This document shows positions 1 to 8,478 of a stretch of 64,000 bases of DNA, piece after piece (within the stretch, counting starts at the first letter, position 1; every line of letters begins with the position of its first letter). This DNA comes from Mycolicibacterium sp. (GTDB taxonomy: Bacteria > Actinomycetota > Actinomycetes > Mycobacteriales > Mycobacteriaceae). A program made the translations under genes and the position numbers. The notes below the pieces were generated by a model. It was not told the DNA's origin, searched no databases, and was given only the letters and a program-made list of their open reading frames with translations. The DNA lies in assembly GCF_016462545.1 (NCBI RefSeq), contig NZ_JAEMTA010000001.1, forward strand, positions 196,668 to 260,667, read 5' to 3'.

Positions 1-1
1 C

Positions 2-1909
2 GTCACGTTTCGGCGCAACGGTCGCGATGTGCATGCGCTGCGGGGAGTCTCGTTGCAGATTGCGCCAGGGGAGATCCTGGGCCTCGTCGGCGAATCCGGT
101 TCGGGCAAGAGCGTGCTCGGTTTCAGCATGCTGGGTCTGCTCCCGACGACCGCGCACATCGACGGCACCGTCACCGTCGCCGGGTCCGACATGGTCTCCG
201 GGGACGCCAAGGCGTTGCGCAGGGTGCGACGGCTCGATCTCGGCGCCGTGTTCCAGGACCCGATGACCTCGCTCAACCCCACGATGCGGATCGGCAGGCA
301 GGTCGCCGAAGCCGCGGGCAGTGACGACGAAGCTCTGCGACTGCTCACCGCGGTCGGCATCCCCGAGCCGAAACGGCGAATGCGTGCCTTTCCGCACGAA
401 CTGTCCGGCGGCCTGAGGCAGCGGGTGATGATCGCCATCGCCATCGCGGGCGACCCCGACCTGATCATCGCCGACGAACCAACGACCGCTCTCGACGTCA
501 CCGTGCAGGCGCAGGTGTTGCGTCTGCTTCGCCGACTCCGCGACGAAATCGGTTGCAGCATCGTCTTCATCACGCACGACCTGGGCGTGGCCGCGCAGCT
601 CTCGGACCGCATCGCGGTGCTCTACGCCGGCCGGATCGCCGAAGTCGGGCCGACCGCTGCGGTCCTTGGCGCGCCCGCGCACCCCTACACGCATGGCCTC
701 CTGCGGTCGCGCCTGACGCTGCACACCGCGCGGGATCGCAAGCTGGCGGCACTGGCCGGCTCCGTGCCCAGCGCCGTGTCCCCGCTGCCCGGATGCGCGT
801 TCGAGCCGAGATGCACCGTCGCGACTGACGCGTGCACGACGTCGCCCCCCGAACCGGTCGCCGTCGCCGTCGATCGCACCAGCTCGTGCATTCTGTCGAT
901 GAACCAGGTCGCCGAGGATCTCGGCACCCAGTCCACCAACACCGCGGAGCCCTTCCCGGGAGCCGCCGACGCAGCGGAACTGCCGCCGTCGGTGGTGCTC
1001 CGTGACGTCACCAAGTCGTTCACGGTGGCCAAGCGCTGGCTGGACCGGTCTTCGAATGGCGGCAAACTGCAAGCGCTGCGCGGGGTTTCGCTGCGCGTCG
1101 CGCACGGTGAGTCGGTGGCGCTGGTGGGGGAGAGCGGTTCGGGCAAGTCCACCCTGCTGCGCGCCATCGCCGGATTGGAGAAGCCGACCTCCGGCGAGGT
1201 CGAACTAGTCGCGGGCCAGCGGCCCCAGATGGTGTTCCAGGACGCCGGCGCGTCGCTGACTCCGTGGCTGTCGGTCGGCGAACTGATCTCCGAGCGGCTC
1301 AGCGGCAAGGGCATGTCGCGATCCGCGCGGCGCGATGCCGTCGTCGAGGTGCTCGAGCGCGTCGGCCTGCCGGCGGAGATCGCGAAGTCGCGCGCGGGGC
1401 AACTCTCCGGTGGTCAGCGCCAACGGGTTTCGCTGGCCCGCGCCACGGTGGTGCCGCCGTCGGTGCTGCTGTGCGATGAGCCGACCAGCGCGCTCGACGT
1501 GTCGCTGGCCGCCTCGGTGCTCAACCTCATCGGTGATCTGCGGCGCAGCCTCGACATGTCGGTGGTCTTCGTGACCCACGATCTGTCGGTGGCCCGCGTG
1601 GTCGCCGACCGGATCGCGGTGATGTACCTGGGCCGGATCGTCGAGATCGGCCCCGCGGAACAGGTCATCGGGAACCCCGCCCATCCCTACACGCAGGCAC
1701 TGGTGGACTCGATTCCCGACCTCGGCCGCGAATCCCGAATCCTGCCAGGCGAACCCGCGAGCCCGCTGTCGCCGCCGACGGGCTGTGCGTTCCATCCGCG
1801 GTGCGAGATTGCCACCGACACCTGCAGTGGTGACCAACTCGACGTCCGACTCGAAGGCTTTCCCGGCAACCCGCACCAGGTCGCGTGCATCGAGAGGCGG
1901 GCCGTCTGA
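2..1909 (+). CDS. fused dipeptide/oligopeptide ABC transporter ATP-binding protein (DppD-DppF type), 5' truncated by window
   Basis: Energises import of a small peptide-like or amide-like solute with the two permeases that follow. Two complete ATPase modules lie in one chain. Module 1 has Walker A GESGSGKS (about visible residue 30), signature LSGGLRQR and Walker B LIIADEP. Module 2 has Walker A GESGSGKST (about residue 376), signature LSGGQRQR and Walker B VLLCDEP. Each module ends in the Cys-containing oligopeptide C-terminal motif (GCAFEPRC, GCAFHPRC). The frame is open to the left edge and codes typical ABC sequence before the first ATG at 29, so the true start lies upstream of the window. 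The TGA overlaps the next ATG (TGATG), indicating translational coupling. Fused DppD/DppF chains are common in actinobacteria. The substrate cannot be read from the sequence. Confidence 0.93.
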   Translation, partial: VTFRRNGRDVHALRGVSLQIAPGEILGLVGESGSGKSVLGFSMLGLLPTTAHIDGTVTVAGSDMVSGDAKALRRVRRLDLGAVFQDPMTSLNPTMRIGRQVAEAAGSDDEALRLLTAVGIPEPKRRMRAFPHELSGGLRQRVMIAIAIAGDPDLIIADEPTTALDVTVQAQVLRLLRRLRDEIGCSIVFITHDLGVAAQLSDRIAVLYAGRIAEVGPTAAVLGAPAHPYTHGLLRSRLTLHTARDRKLAALAGSVPSAVSPLPGCAFEPRCTVATDACTTSPPEPVAVAVDRTSSCILSMNQVAEDLGTQSTNTAEPFPGAADAAELPPSVVLRDVTKSFTVAKRWLDRSSNGGKLQALRGVSLRVAHGESVALVGESGSGKSTLLRAIAGLEKPTSGEVELVAGQRPQMVFQDAGASLTPWLSVGELISERLSGKGMSRSARRDAVVEVLERVGLPAEIAKSRAGQLSGGQRQRVSLARATVVPPSVLLCDEPTSALDVSLAASVLNLIGDLRRSLDMSVVFVTHDLSVARVVADRIAVMYLGRIVEIGPAEQVIGNPAHPYTQALVDSIPDLGRESRILPGEPASPLSPPTGCAFHPRCEIATDTCSGDQLDVRLEGFPGNPHQVACIERRAV

Positions 1910-2778
1910 TGGCGATCGCAGTATCGGCCCCATCGTTGGTCCGCGGACGCGAGCGCCGCATCCTGTCGCTCCCGCAGTCACGCTCGACGGTGTTCAACTG
2001 GATCGGTTTCTCCTTGGTCTTCGTCGTGACCCTGATCGCCGTTGCGGTGCCACTGCTGGCCCCGCACGACCCGCTGCTTCCGGTCGGGATGCCGCTGCAG
2101 GCCCCCGGCAAGAGCGGGTTCCTGCTCGGCAGTGACAGCGTCGGCCGCGACATCCTGTCGCGGGTCCTCTACGGCGTGCGTTCGAGCTGGTTCGCGGCGC
2201 TCGCGGTGGTGGCCATCGGGTTGCTGTTCGGCGGGCTCGTCGGATTGATGGCGGGCGCGACCGGCGGCTGGGTCGACTCGGTGCTGATGCGGATCACCGA
2301 CGGGTTTCTGTCGCTGCCCGCACCGGTGCTGGCGATCGCGGTGGTTGCCGCCCTGGGCCCCAGCTTCCTCCACACGCTGATCGCGGTATCGATCGTGTGG
2401 TGGCCGTTCTACGCGCGGCTGGTGCGTGGCGAAGTGGCCCGGCTCGCGGCGCGACCTCACGTGGAGGCCGCCAAACTTGCTGGGGTGAGCCGATTTCGGC
2501 TCGCCGGCCGACATCTGCTCCCCGGCGCGGTGCCGAATGCCCTGGTGGCGGCGAGCCTCGACATCGGCACGCTGATCCTCACCCTGGCCGCGCTGTCATT
2601 CCTCGGTCTGGGTCAGTCCGCGCCCGCCGCCGAACTGGGCGCGGACTCCGCCCGCAACCTGAGTTACTTCCTGCAGCAGTGGTGGATCCCGGTGATGCCC
2701 GGTCTGGGCGTGCTGGTGCTGGCGCTGATCGGAAACGTCGCGGGCGACAGCCTGCGCAACCTGATGAAGACGAGCTGA
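1909..2778 (+). CDS. ABC transporter permease, DppC/OppC type
   Basis: Inner-membrane permease, 289 aa. An N-terminal segment of about 45 residues precedes the first membrane helix (FSLVFVVTLIAVAVPLLAP), which is the usual OppC_N arrangement. The segment LGSDSVGRDILSRVLYG is the hallmark DppC sequence after TM1. The EAA loop that contacts the ATPase is seen in VEAAKLAGVSRFRLAGRHLLP. The ATG at 1909 overlaps the stop of the ATPase gene; an in-frame start further upstream would lie inside that gene. It pairs with the DppB-type permease 8 bp downstream. Confidence 0.93.
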   Translation: MAIAVSAPSLVRGRERRILSLPQSRSTVFNWIGFSLVFVVTLIAVAVPLLAPHDPLLPVGMPLQAPGKSGFLLGSDSVGRDILSRVLYGVRSSWFAALAVVAIGLLFGGLVGLMAGATGGWVDSVLMRITDGFLSLPAPVLAIAVVAALGPSFLHTLIAVSIVWWPFYARLVRGEVARLAARPHVEAAKLAGVSRFRLAGRHLLPGAVPNALVAASLDIGTLILTLAALSFLGLGQSAPAAELGADSARNLSYFLQQWWIPVMPGLGVLVLALIGNVAGDSLRNLMKTS

Positions 2779-2786
2779 GGACGACC

Positions 2787-3791
2787 ATGAAGACCTACGT
2801 GGCATCCCGGCTCGGCGCGATGGTGGCGATCCTGATCGCCCTGACCGCCGTGATGTTCCTGCTGCAACACATCTCCCCGCTCGATCCGGTGAAGGCCCAG
2901 CTCGGAGCGCAGGCCTCGGCCCAGGCCGTCGCCGCCCGACGTGAGGCGCTCGGGCTGAACCAGCCTGTGCTGGTGCAGTTCTGGCACTACCTGACGGGTG
3001 CCGTCACCGGCGATCTCGGGACGTCGTACCGGACCCGCCACGGCGTGGCCTCCGATCTCGGCACGTTCTTTCCCGCCACCTTGGAACTCGCCCTGTACGG
3101 CTTGGCGATCGCATTGATACTGGCCGTCGTGCTGGCGTTCAGCACGACCCTGAACTGGCGCGGCGCGGGCGTGCTGCGCGCAGTGCTGTTCACCGGTTCG
3201 TCAGCGCCGATGTTCCTGCTCGGCATCCTCGGCTTGATCTTCTTCTACCAGCAGCTCGGTTGGGTACCCGCCAACGGGCGGACGGGTATCGCGAACCCGC
3301 CGACCGGGCCAACGGGGCTGCTGACCGTCGACGGTCTGCTGCACGGACGCTTCGATGTGGTGGGAGACGCTCTGCACCACCTGATCCTGCCCGCATTCGT
3401 CATCGCCATCGGTCCAGCAGTCGCGATCGGGCGGGTGCTGCGCAGCAGCCTGCTCGGCGACATCGACAGCGACTACGCGCGAACGGCCCGTGCCAAGGGG
3501 CTCTCGGAGGGGCGGATCCTGGCTGGCCACGTGCTACGCAACTCGGTGGGCTCAGCCCTGTCGATGACGGGTTTGCAAGTGGGCCTGATGTTCTCGGGTG
3601 TCCTGGTGATCGAGCAGGTGTTCGGCTGGCCAGGCATCGGGCAGTACATCGCCCAGAGCATTCCGGTCGCCGACTTCCCCGCGATCGCGGGCGTCACCCT
3701 GATGCTGGGCGCGCTCTACGTCTTCATCAACATGGCCGTGGACCTACTGCAGGCCGCCGCCGATCCACGCATCGCAACAACAGGAGGTTAG
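2787..3791 (+). CDS. ABC transporter permease, DppB/OppB type
   Basis: Second membrane subunit of the importer, 334 aa. It begins with the typical DppB first helix (MKTYVASRLGAMVAILIALT) and contains DPVKAQLG and GDLGTSYRT, both characteristic of the family's first periplasmic region. The EAA loop is DYARTARAKGLSEGRILAGH, followed by the conserved end IEQVFGWPGIGQY. The ATG at 2787 lies behind a weak purine-rich stretch (CTGAGGAC). An isochorismatase-fold gene abuts it immediately (TAG then GTG), so the permease and hydrolase are read as one unit. Having permeases before the binding protein, with a hydrolase between, is unusual for Dpp operons. Confidence 0.93.
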   Translation: MKTYVASRLGAMVAILIALTAVMFLLQHISPLDPVKAQLGAQASAQAVAARREALGLNQPVLVQFWHYLTGAVTGDLGTSYRTRHGVASDLGTFFPATLELALYGLAIALILAVVLAFSTTLNWRGAGVLRAVLFTGSSAPMFLLGILGLIFFYQQLGWVPANGRTGIANPPTGPTGLLTVDGLLHGRFDVVGDALHHLILPAFVIAIGPAVAIGRVLRSSLLGDIDSDYARTARAKGLSEGRILAGHVLRNSVGSALSMTGLQVGLMFSGVLVIEQVFGWPGIGQYIAQSIPVADFPAIAGVTLMLGALYVFINMAVDLLQAAADPRIATTGG

Positions 3792-4448
3792 GTGCCGAAA
3801 CAGCCACTCATCGTGGGTAATCCGGTGTTCGTCGTCGTCGACATGCAGGAGGGCGGCGGCATGCCCGCCGACGAGATGGGGATCCCCGTCATGCCGGGGA
3901 ACGCCGAGCGCGTCGAACGTGCCGAGCGACTGCTCGCCGCCGCGCGAGCAGCGGACATCCCGGTGGTCTTCTTTCAGGAGGTGCACCGGGCCAGCGGGGT
4001 CGACTTCGGCCGCGAGCTCGACGGTGTCGAGGGCGTGCACTGCGTCGAGGGGCGGCGCGGCACGGACCTCGAGCCGTCACTGCGGCCCGTGCTCGACGGC
4101 ACCCGCAACGAGTTTCACATCGTGAAGCGTCGCTACTCCGGTTTCATCGGCACCGAGTTCGACATCGTGCTGCGCGGGCTCAAGGCATCCACCCTGATCC
4201 TCGTCGGCGGTCTCACCGACGTGTGCGTGCACTACACCTTCGCCGATGCCCACCAGCGCGACTACTACGTCCGAGTGGTCTCCGACTGCGTCGGTGGATC
4301 GTCGCAGTACCGCCACGATGCAGCGCTGGATGCGATGGAGTACCTGCAGACCGGTGCGCTGCGCACCACCGAAGAGATCCTTGCGGCATTCCGTGACATC
4401 GAGGAGCTCGCCACCACCGCCCCCGTTCTCGAAGGAGCAGCACGATGA
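3792..4448 (+). CDS. isochorismatase-family cysteine hydrolase
   Basis: Cysteine hydrolase of the isochorismatase/nicotinamidase superfamily, 218 aa, probably an amidase or carbamoyl hydrolase acting on a compound brought in by the flanking ABC importer. The catalytic triad is visible: Asp in FVVVDMQ (about residue 17), Lys in HIVKRRYSGF (about 115) and nucleophile Cys in GGLTDVCVHYT (about 145). The GTG at 3792 follows directly on the permease stop and has AGGAGG at 3782-3787. It overlaps the next gene by ATGA. Members include biuret, ureidoacrylate and pyrazinamide/nicotinamide hydrolases; the sequence alone does not choose between them. Confidence 0.88.
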   Translation: MPKQPLIVGNPVFVVVDMQEGGGMPADEMGIPVMPGNAERVERAERLLAAARAADIPVVFFQEVHRASGVDFGRELDGVEGVHCVEGRRGTDLEPSLRPVLDGTRNEFHIVKRRYSGFIGTEFDIVLRGLKASTLILVGGLTDVCVHYTFADAHQRDYYVRVVSDCVGGSSQYRHDAALDAMEYLQTGALRTTEEILAAFRDIEELATTAPVLEGAAR

Positions 4449-6037
4449 CCACCAGATTCCGTACGAGGACCCGTAACCTGGCCGCCATCGCCTCGGTAGC
4501 GATACTGGCGCTAAGTGCCTGCGGTGGTTCGGATTCCGGCAGCACCACGCCCAATGCCGCGCCGACCGACAAGGTATTGCACTTGTCGTTTCTCCAGGAC
4601 CCGGGACAGCCGCCGGACCCCGACATCTATTACGCCGGACAGGGTCTCCTGCTGACCACCAACGTCTATGAGGGTCTGCTGCAGTACAAGGCGGGCACCG
4701 ACAAGCCCGAGCTGGAACCGCTTCTTGCCACCGAGTGGACCGCATCGCCCGACAACAAGGTGTTCACGTTCAAGCTCCGCGAGGGCGTCAAGTTCCACGA
4801 CGGCACCCCGTTCACCTCGGCAGCGGTGAAGGCGTCGTTCGACCGTCGGGCCGCCGTCAATCAGGGACCGGCCTACATGGTTCAGGACATCGATTCGGTG
4901 ACGACCCAGGGTGATTACGCTGTCACCGTCACGCTCAAGGAATCGAACTCGGCGTTCCTGGACTACATGGCGTGCCCCTACGGACCGCGGATGCTCAGCC
5001 CGGAGGGGCTGAAGAAGAACGCAGGCACCGACAATGCGCAGGGCTACCTGACTACCCACGATCTGGGCACCGGGCCGTTTACGCTGACGGCCGCCGAAGT
5101 CGGGTCCCGTTATGCGATGGACGCCTTCGGTGACTACTGGGGTCCCAAGCCGTACTTCCAGAAGGTCGAGATACCGGTGATCACCGACGTCTCGGCCCAG
5201 CAGCTGCAGTTCAACAACGGGCAGGTCGCGGCGATCCTGCATGACCTGCCGTCCTCGGCCGTGCAGTCGTATCTCGACAACAAGTCCTTCGCGAACTATT
5301 CGCTACCGACGATGCAGTCGAACTACCTGTACATCAACCCGCACAAGGGCATGATGGCCGACGCCAAGAACCGGAACGCCGTCATGCAGGCCATCGACGT
5401 CGACCAGTTGGTCAAGCAGACGTACTTCGGTCGCGGCAAGGCCGGCGCGCAGATCTATCCTCCCAACATGATGGCCGCGGAGTACGGCAAACAGTCCGTC
5501 ACACATGACCCTTCGGTTCTCACCGCGCTCGCCGGCAGCCTGCCCGCGGATCAGAAGGCCATCACCATCGGCTACGACTCGAGTCAGCCCGACAACCAGT
5601 TGGTGAGCAATCTCATTCAGACCCAACTCGCTGCGGCCGGTCTGACCGTCAAGGTGCAGGCATACCCCACCTCGGAGACGTTCGGCTGGATCGGCACCGA
5701 CGGCCAGTCCGCGCCGGACATCTTCGCTGCCCTGGCGTGGCCGGATGCCCCGTCGCCCTATACGTGGGGGCACATTTCCTGGGATCCCAGTGGTGGGCTG
5801 AACTACCTGGGTTGTTCCGCGCCACCCGTCACCGCGGCCCTGGCGCAGGGCCTCCCGAACGGCTCGCCCGAGGCGTTCTCGCAAGCGGGTCTGGAGGCCG
5901 TCAAGACGGGGTGCTTCCTGAACATCGCCGATCTCAACGACTTCATGGTCGCTCAGCCGTGGCTCAAGGGAGTCGAACAGGCGCATGTCGTGACCACTCC
6001 GTTCTCCTTGCGGCTGGCCGCACTCTCGGTCGGCTGA
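4445..6037 (+). CDS. peptide/amide ABC transporter substrate-binding lipoprotein (SBP family 5)
   Basis: Extracytoplasmic solute receptor of the importer, 530 aa, the normal length for DppA/OppA proteins. The signal peptide ends in lipobox LSAC with the acylated Cys at residue 26, so it should be a membrane-anchored lipoprotein. The family-5 motif around residues 100-125 is present (FTFKLREGVKFHDGTPFTSAAVKASFDR). The ATG overlaps the hydrolase stop (ATGA) and the TGA overlaps the next ATG. The ligand pocket cannot be read directly. Given the downstream lactonase-like and oxygenase genes, the ligand is likely a small metabolite rather than a nutritional peptide. Confidence 0.92.
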   Translation: MTTRFRTRTRNLAAIASVAILALSACGGSDSGSTTPNAAPTDKVLHLSFLQDPGQPPDPDIYYAGQGLLLTTNVYEGLLQYKAGTDKPELEPLLATEWTASPDNKVFTFKLREGVKFHDGTPFTSAAVKASFDRRAAVNQGPAYMVQDIDSVTTQGDYAVTVTLKESNSAFLDYMACPYGPRMLSPEGLKKNAGTDNAQGYLTTHDLGTGPFTLTAAEVGSRYAMDAFGDYWGPKPYFQKVEIPVITDVSAQQLQFNNGQVAAILHDLPSSAVQSYLDNKSFANYSLPTMQSNYLYINPHKGMMADAKNRNAVMQAIDVDQLVKQTYFGRGKAGAQIYPPNMMAAEYGKQSVTHDPSVLTALAGSLPADQKAITIGYDSSQPDNQLVSNLIQTQLAAAGLTVKVQAYPTSETFGWIGTDGQSAPDIFAALAWPDAPSPYTWGHISWDPSGGLNYLGCSAPPVTAALAQGLPNGSPEAFSQAGLEAVKTGCFLNIADLNDFMVAQPWLKGVEQAHVVTTPFSLRLAALSVG

Positions 6038-6885
6038 TGGCCGTTCTGTCGCGCAGGAGTGGCGTCCGCAGGATCGTTCTGCTGACGCTGGGCTGGGAGG
6101 AGTTGCCCAAGTCGGTGTCGGTCTACGGCGCGGATCCCGCGCTGCGCATGCGGGAACCCGTGCCGGGGATACTCCTGCAGACCGACGGCGGATGGGTGCT
6201 GCTCGACACCGGCTTCAACACCGCGCTGGTGCGCGATCCGGCGTTGTGCCGCAGGTTCTTTCCGACGGTCGAGTATCGCCCGGTGCTACCGGGAGCCGGC
6301 GAGCCGATCGAGGAGGCGCTGCTCGACATCGGGATCGACGTCGACGACATCCACACCGTCGGGCTCAGCCACCTTCACCACGACCACGCCGGCGGGCTCA
6401 AGCTGTTCGCAGGCAAGGTGCCGGTGCACGCCCAGCGTCGCGAGCTCGAGTACGGGTTGTCGAATCATCCTGAGCCCGAGCGCAATGCGATCGTCCGGGT
6501 GGACTTCGACGATCCGAACATCGACTGGCGACTGGCAGACGGCGAGGCTGAGATCGCCCCGGGAATCACGGCCGTGCCAACGTATGGACACACGCCGGGG
6601 CACCAGAGCTTCGTGGTGGACCTCGATGAATCCGTGACCGGCGGGTCGGGCGCGAACGGGTACGTGTTCGCCTTCGACGCCGCGGACCTCACGGAGAACA
6701 TCGAGCACGAGTTGGCCATCGGCGGGTTCATCGGCGTCGAACCCGAGGAGACCATCGAACCGATCCGGAAGCTGAAGAAGTTGGCCAGGGAGAAGGGTTA
6801 TCCGCTGATCCCAGGCCATGATCCGCACGTCTGGCCCGAGATGACTCAGCACTTCCACGACCGCTTCGGACCGGTCTCGCCATAG
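6037..6885 (+). CDS. metallo-beta-lactamase-fold hydrolase, AiiA/AttM-like lactonase family
   Basis: Predicted dinuclear-zinc hydrolase of 282 aa, close in layout to N-acyl-homoserine-lactone lactonases. The metal motif SHLHHDHAGG has H112, H114, D116 and H117. Further ligands fit GHTPGHQ (about residue 195), the bridging Asp in FDAADLTEN (about 215) and a late His in PGHDPHVW (about 270). The stretch PVHAQRRELEYG just after the HxHxDH motif resembles the AiiA-type substrate-binding segment. The start overlaps the binding-protein stop (TGATG). It could open a lactone ring in the imported compound or degrade a signalling lactone; a glyoxalase-II-like thioesterase is the main alternative. Confidence 0.82.
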   Translation: MAVLSRRSGVRRIVLLTLGWEELPKSVSVYGADPALRMREPVPGILLQTDGGWVLLDTGFNTALVRDPALCRRFFPTVEYRPVLPGAGEPIEEALLDIGIDVDDIHTVGLSHLHHDHAGGLKLFAGKVPVHAQRRELEYGLSNHPEPERNAIVRVDFDDPNIDWRLADGEAEIAPGITAVPTYGHTPGHQSFVVDLDESVTGGSGANGYVFAFDAADLTENIEHELAIGGFIGVEPEETIEPIRKLKKLAREKGYPLIPGHDPHVWPEMTQHFHDRFGPVSP

Positions 6886-7419
6886 ATGACCGCACCAGCT
6901 ATCGCCGACTGCGCGGGACTGTGGCGGCGCACCCTGCTGATCGACGCCGACGGGTCACACCACACCGAGGCGGGTGTGGTGTGGCTGCAAGGCATCAGCG
7001 CCTACGTCGACTCCCGCGGCTTCGGTGGGCGCCTCGAGCAGCGCGGCGACGTCTTCGAATGGCAGCGTGACGTCGACCTCGAACCGCCGGGACCGTTTCC
7101 CGACGCCGGGTCGATGCACTGGGACGGCGAGGTGCTCGTCGAAACGGGGGTACACGAGGACTACGCCGAGCACTGGGTGCGTGACGCGGACTCGGCCGGC
7201 CCGTGCAGTGCGGTGTTCCTGCGCGCACCCGACGGCGCCGCGGGCCTACTCGTGCGCGTCGGCGACCAGTTCGGGTGGGCGGGGGCGGGAACCGTCGTGA
7301 TCGCCCCGGTCGGCGGGCCCGAGTGGGGCGAACTCGCGATCGCCATGTCCGACGACGAAGTTCACGCCGCGGCTGCGCGGTGGACCATCGAACGACGCGA
7401 AGGGAACGTGATCTCATGA
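6886..7419 (+). CDS. conserved hypothetical protein, possible lipocalin/HRI1-like beta-barrel
   Basis: 177 aa, with no signal peptide or membrane segment. It begins ADCAGLWRRTLLIDADGS and contains WLQG, EWQRDVD, SMHWDGE and EHWVR: regularly spaced Trp and charged strand-like stretches that suggest a small beta-barrel such as a lipocalin-type or HRI1-like fold. I do not recognise a function. Its position points to a role in the same pathway: the ATG follows the lactonase stop directly, and its stop overlaps the oxygenase ATG (ATGA). It may bind the substrate or act as a small isomerase, but nothing in the sequence proves this. Confidence 0.7.
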   Translation: MTAPAIADCAGLWRRTLLIDADGSHHTEAGVVWLQGISAYVDSRGFGGRLEQRGDVFEWQRDVDLEPPGPFPDAGSMHWDGEVLVETGVHEDYAEHWVRDADSAGPCSAVFLRAPDGAAGLLVRVGDQFGWAGAGTVVIAPVGGPEWGELAIAMSDDEVHAAAARWTIERREGNVIS

Positions 7420-8462
7420 GCGGGACGACGCCATTCACCTCGGTGCCGATCGTGGACATCAGCGGACTCCGGTCAACCGACCGCACCGAGCGCGAGGAGG
7501 TGGCCGCCGAGATCGGCAGGGCAGCGCGTGACGTCGGCTTCCTCTACGTCAGCGGAACCGGGATCGACGAGGCTCGGTTCGACCGCATGCTCGCTGCGAC
7601 CAAGGAGTTCTTCGCGCTCCCCGTCGAGGAGAAGATGCGCAGCTACATCGGCCTGTCCAGATGCCACCGCGGGTACGTCCCGGTCGGTGAGGAGGGCATC
7701 GTGAGCGCCGTCAACGAGGTACCCGATCTCAAGGAAGCGTTCGACACCGCGCTCGACCTGCCCGCCGACGATCCCGACTATCTCGCGGGCAACCCGATGC
7801 TCGGCCCGAACACCTGGCCGGACCTACCCGGCTTCGCCGAGGCGGTGACCGATTACTACGACGCGGTTCTGGACGTGGGACACCTTCTGCTGCGGGCCTT
7901 CGCGGTCGCCCTCGGCGAGGATCCCGACGTCTTCTCCCGGCACGCCACCAAGACGCCGAGTCAACTGCGGCTCGTCCACTACCCCTACAACCCCGACGCG
8001 CAGGATGGACTGGGGATCGGCGCGCACACCGACTACGAGTGCTTCACGTTGCTCAAGCCGACGGCCCCCGGGTTGGAGGTCCTCAACGGTGCGGGGGAGT
8101 GGATCGACGTGCCTCCCGTGCCCGGCACGTTCGTCGTGAACATCGGCGATCTCCTGGAACTGTGGACCAACGGCGCCTTCGTCGCGACCAGCCACCGCGT
8201 CCGCAAGGTCGTGGAGGAGCGGTACTCGTTCCCGCTGTTCTTCAACGTCGATTACGACACCGAGGTCACACCGCTTCCTCGGTTCACCTCGGCCGACTCG
8301 GTGCAACGTCCGACGTTGAAGGCCGGGGAGCACCTGTTCGCCCAGACCGCACAGACATTCGCGTATCTGCGGGAGCGCGTCAGCAGTGGCGAGCTGGTCC
8401 TGCCGGCGGGGTCATTGGGGTTGAACCAGTTCGGCCAGCAGGCGTTGCAGGGAACGGCATAG
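7416..8462 (+). CDS. isopenicillin N synthase-like 2-oxoglutarate/Fe(II)-dependent oxygenase
   Basis: Cytosolic non-heme iron oxygenase of 348 aa. The N-terminal DIOX_N region starts VPIVDISGL. The double-stranded beta-helix core carries iron ligands H204 and D206 (HTDYE) and distal His about 260 (SHRVRK). The RYSFPLFF motif supplies the Arg that binds 2-oxoglutarate. It is the last gene of the operon and is coupled to its neighbour by ATGA; the next gene (fecB) is convergent. Bacterial members hydroxylate or desaturate small molecules, so this is the likely oxidative step on the imported compound. The start at 7416 is preferred over longer in-frame starts inside the upstream gene. Confidence 0.9.
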   Translation: MSGTTPFTSVPIVDISGLRSTDRTEREEVAAEIGRAARDVGFLYVSGTGIDEARFDRMLAATKEFFALPVEEKMRSYIGLSRCHRGYVPVGEEGIVSAVNEVPDLKEAFDTALDLPADDPDYLAGNPMLGPNTWPDLPGFAEAVTDYYDAVLDVGHLLLRAFAVALGEDPDVFSRHATKTPSQLRLVHYPYNPDAQDGLGIGAHTDYECFTLLKPTAPGLEVLNGAGEWIDVPPVPGTFVVNIGDLLELWTNGAFVATSHRVRKVVEERYSFPLFFNVDYDTEVTPLPRFTSADSVQRPTLKAGEHLFAQTAQTFAYLRERVSSGELVLPAGSLGLNQFGQQALQGTA

Positions 8463-8475
8463 GTCCACCTGGACC
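8462..8475. terminator. short inverted repeat between convergent genes, possible weak bidirectional terminator
   Basis: GGTCCA-CC-TGGACC is a perfect 6-bp repeat with a 2-base gap, beginning on the last base of the oxygenase stop codon and lying 3 bases before the convergent fecB stop. There is no T-tract on either strand, so intrinsic termination is uncertain. Confidence 0.3.
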
Positions 8476-8478
8476 GCG

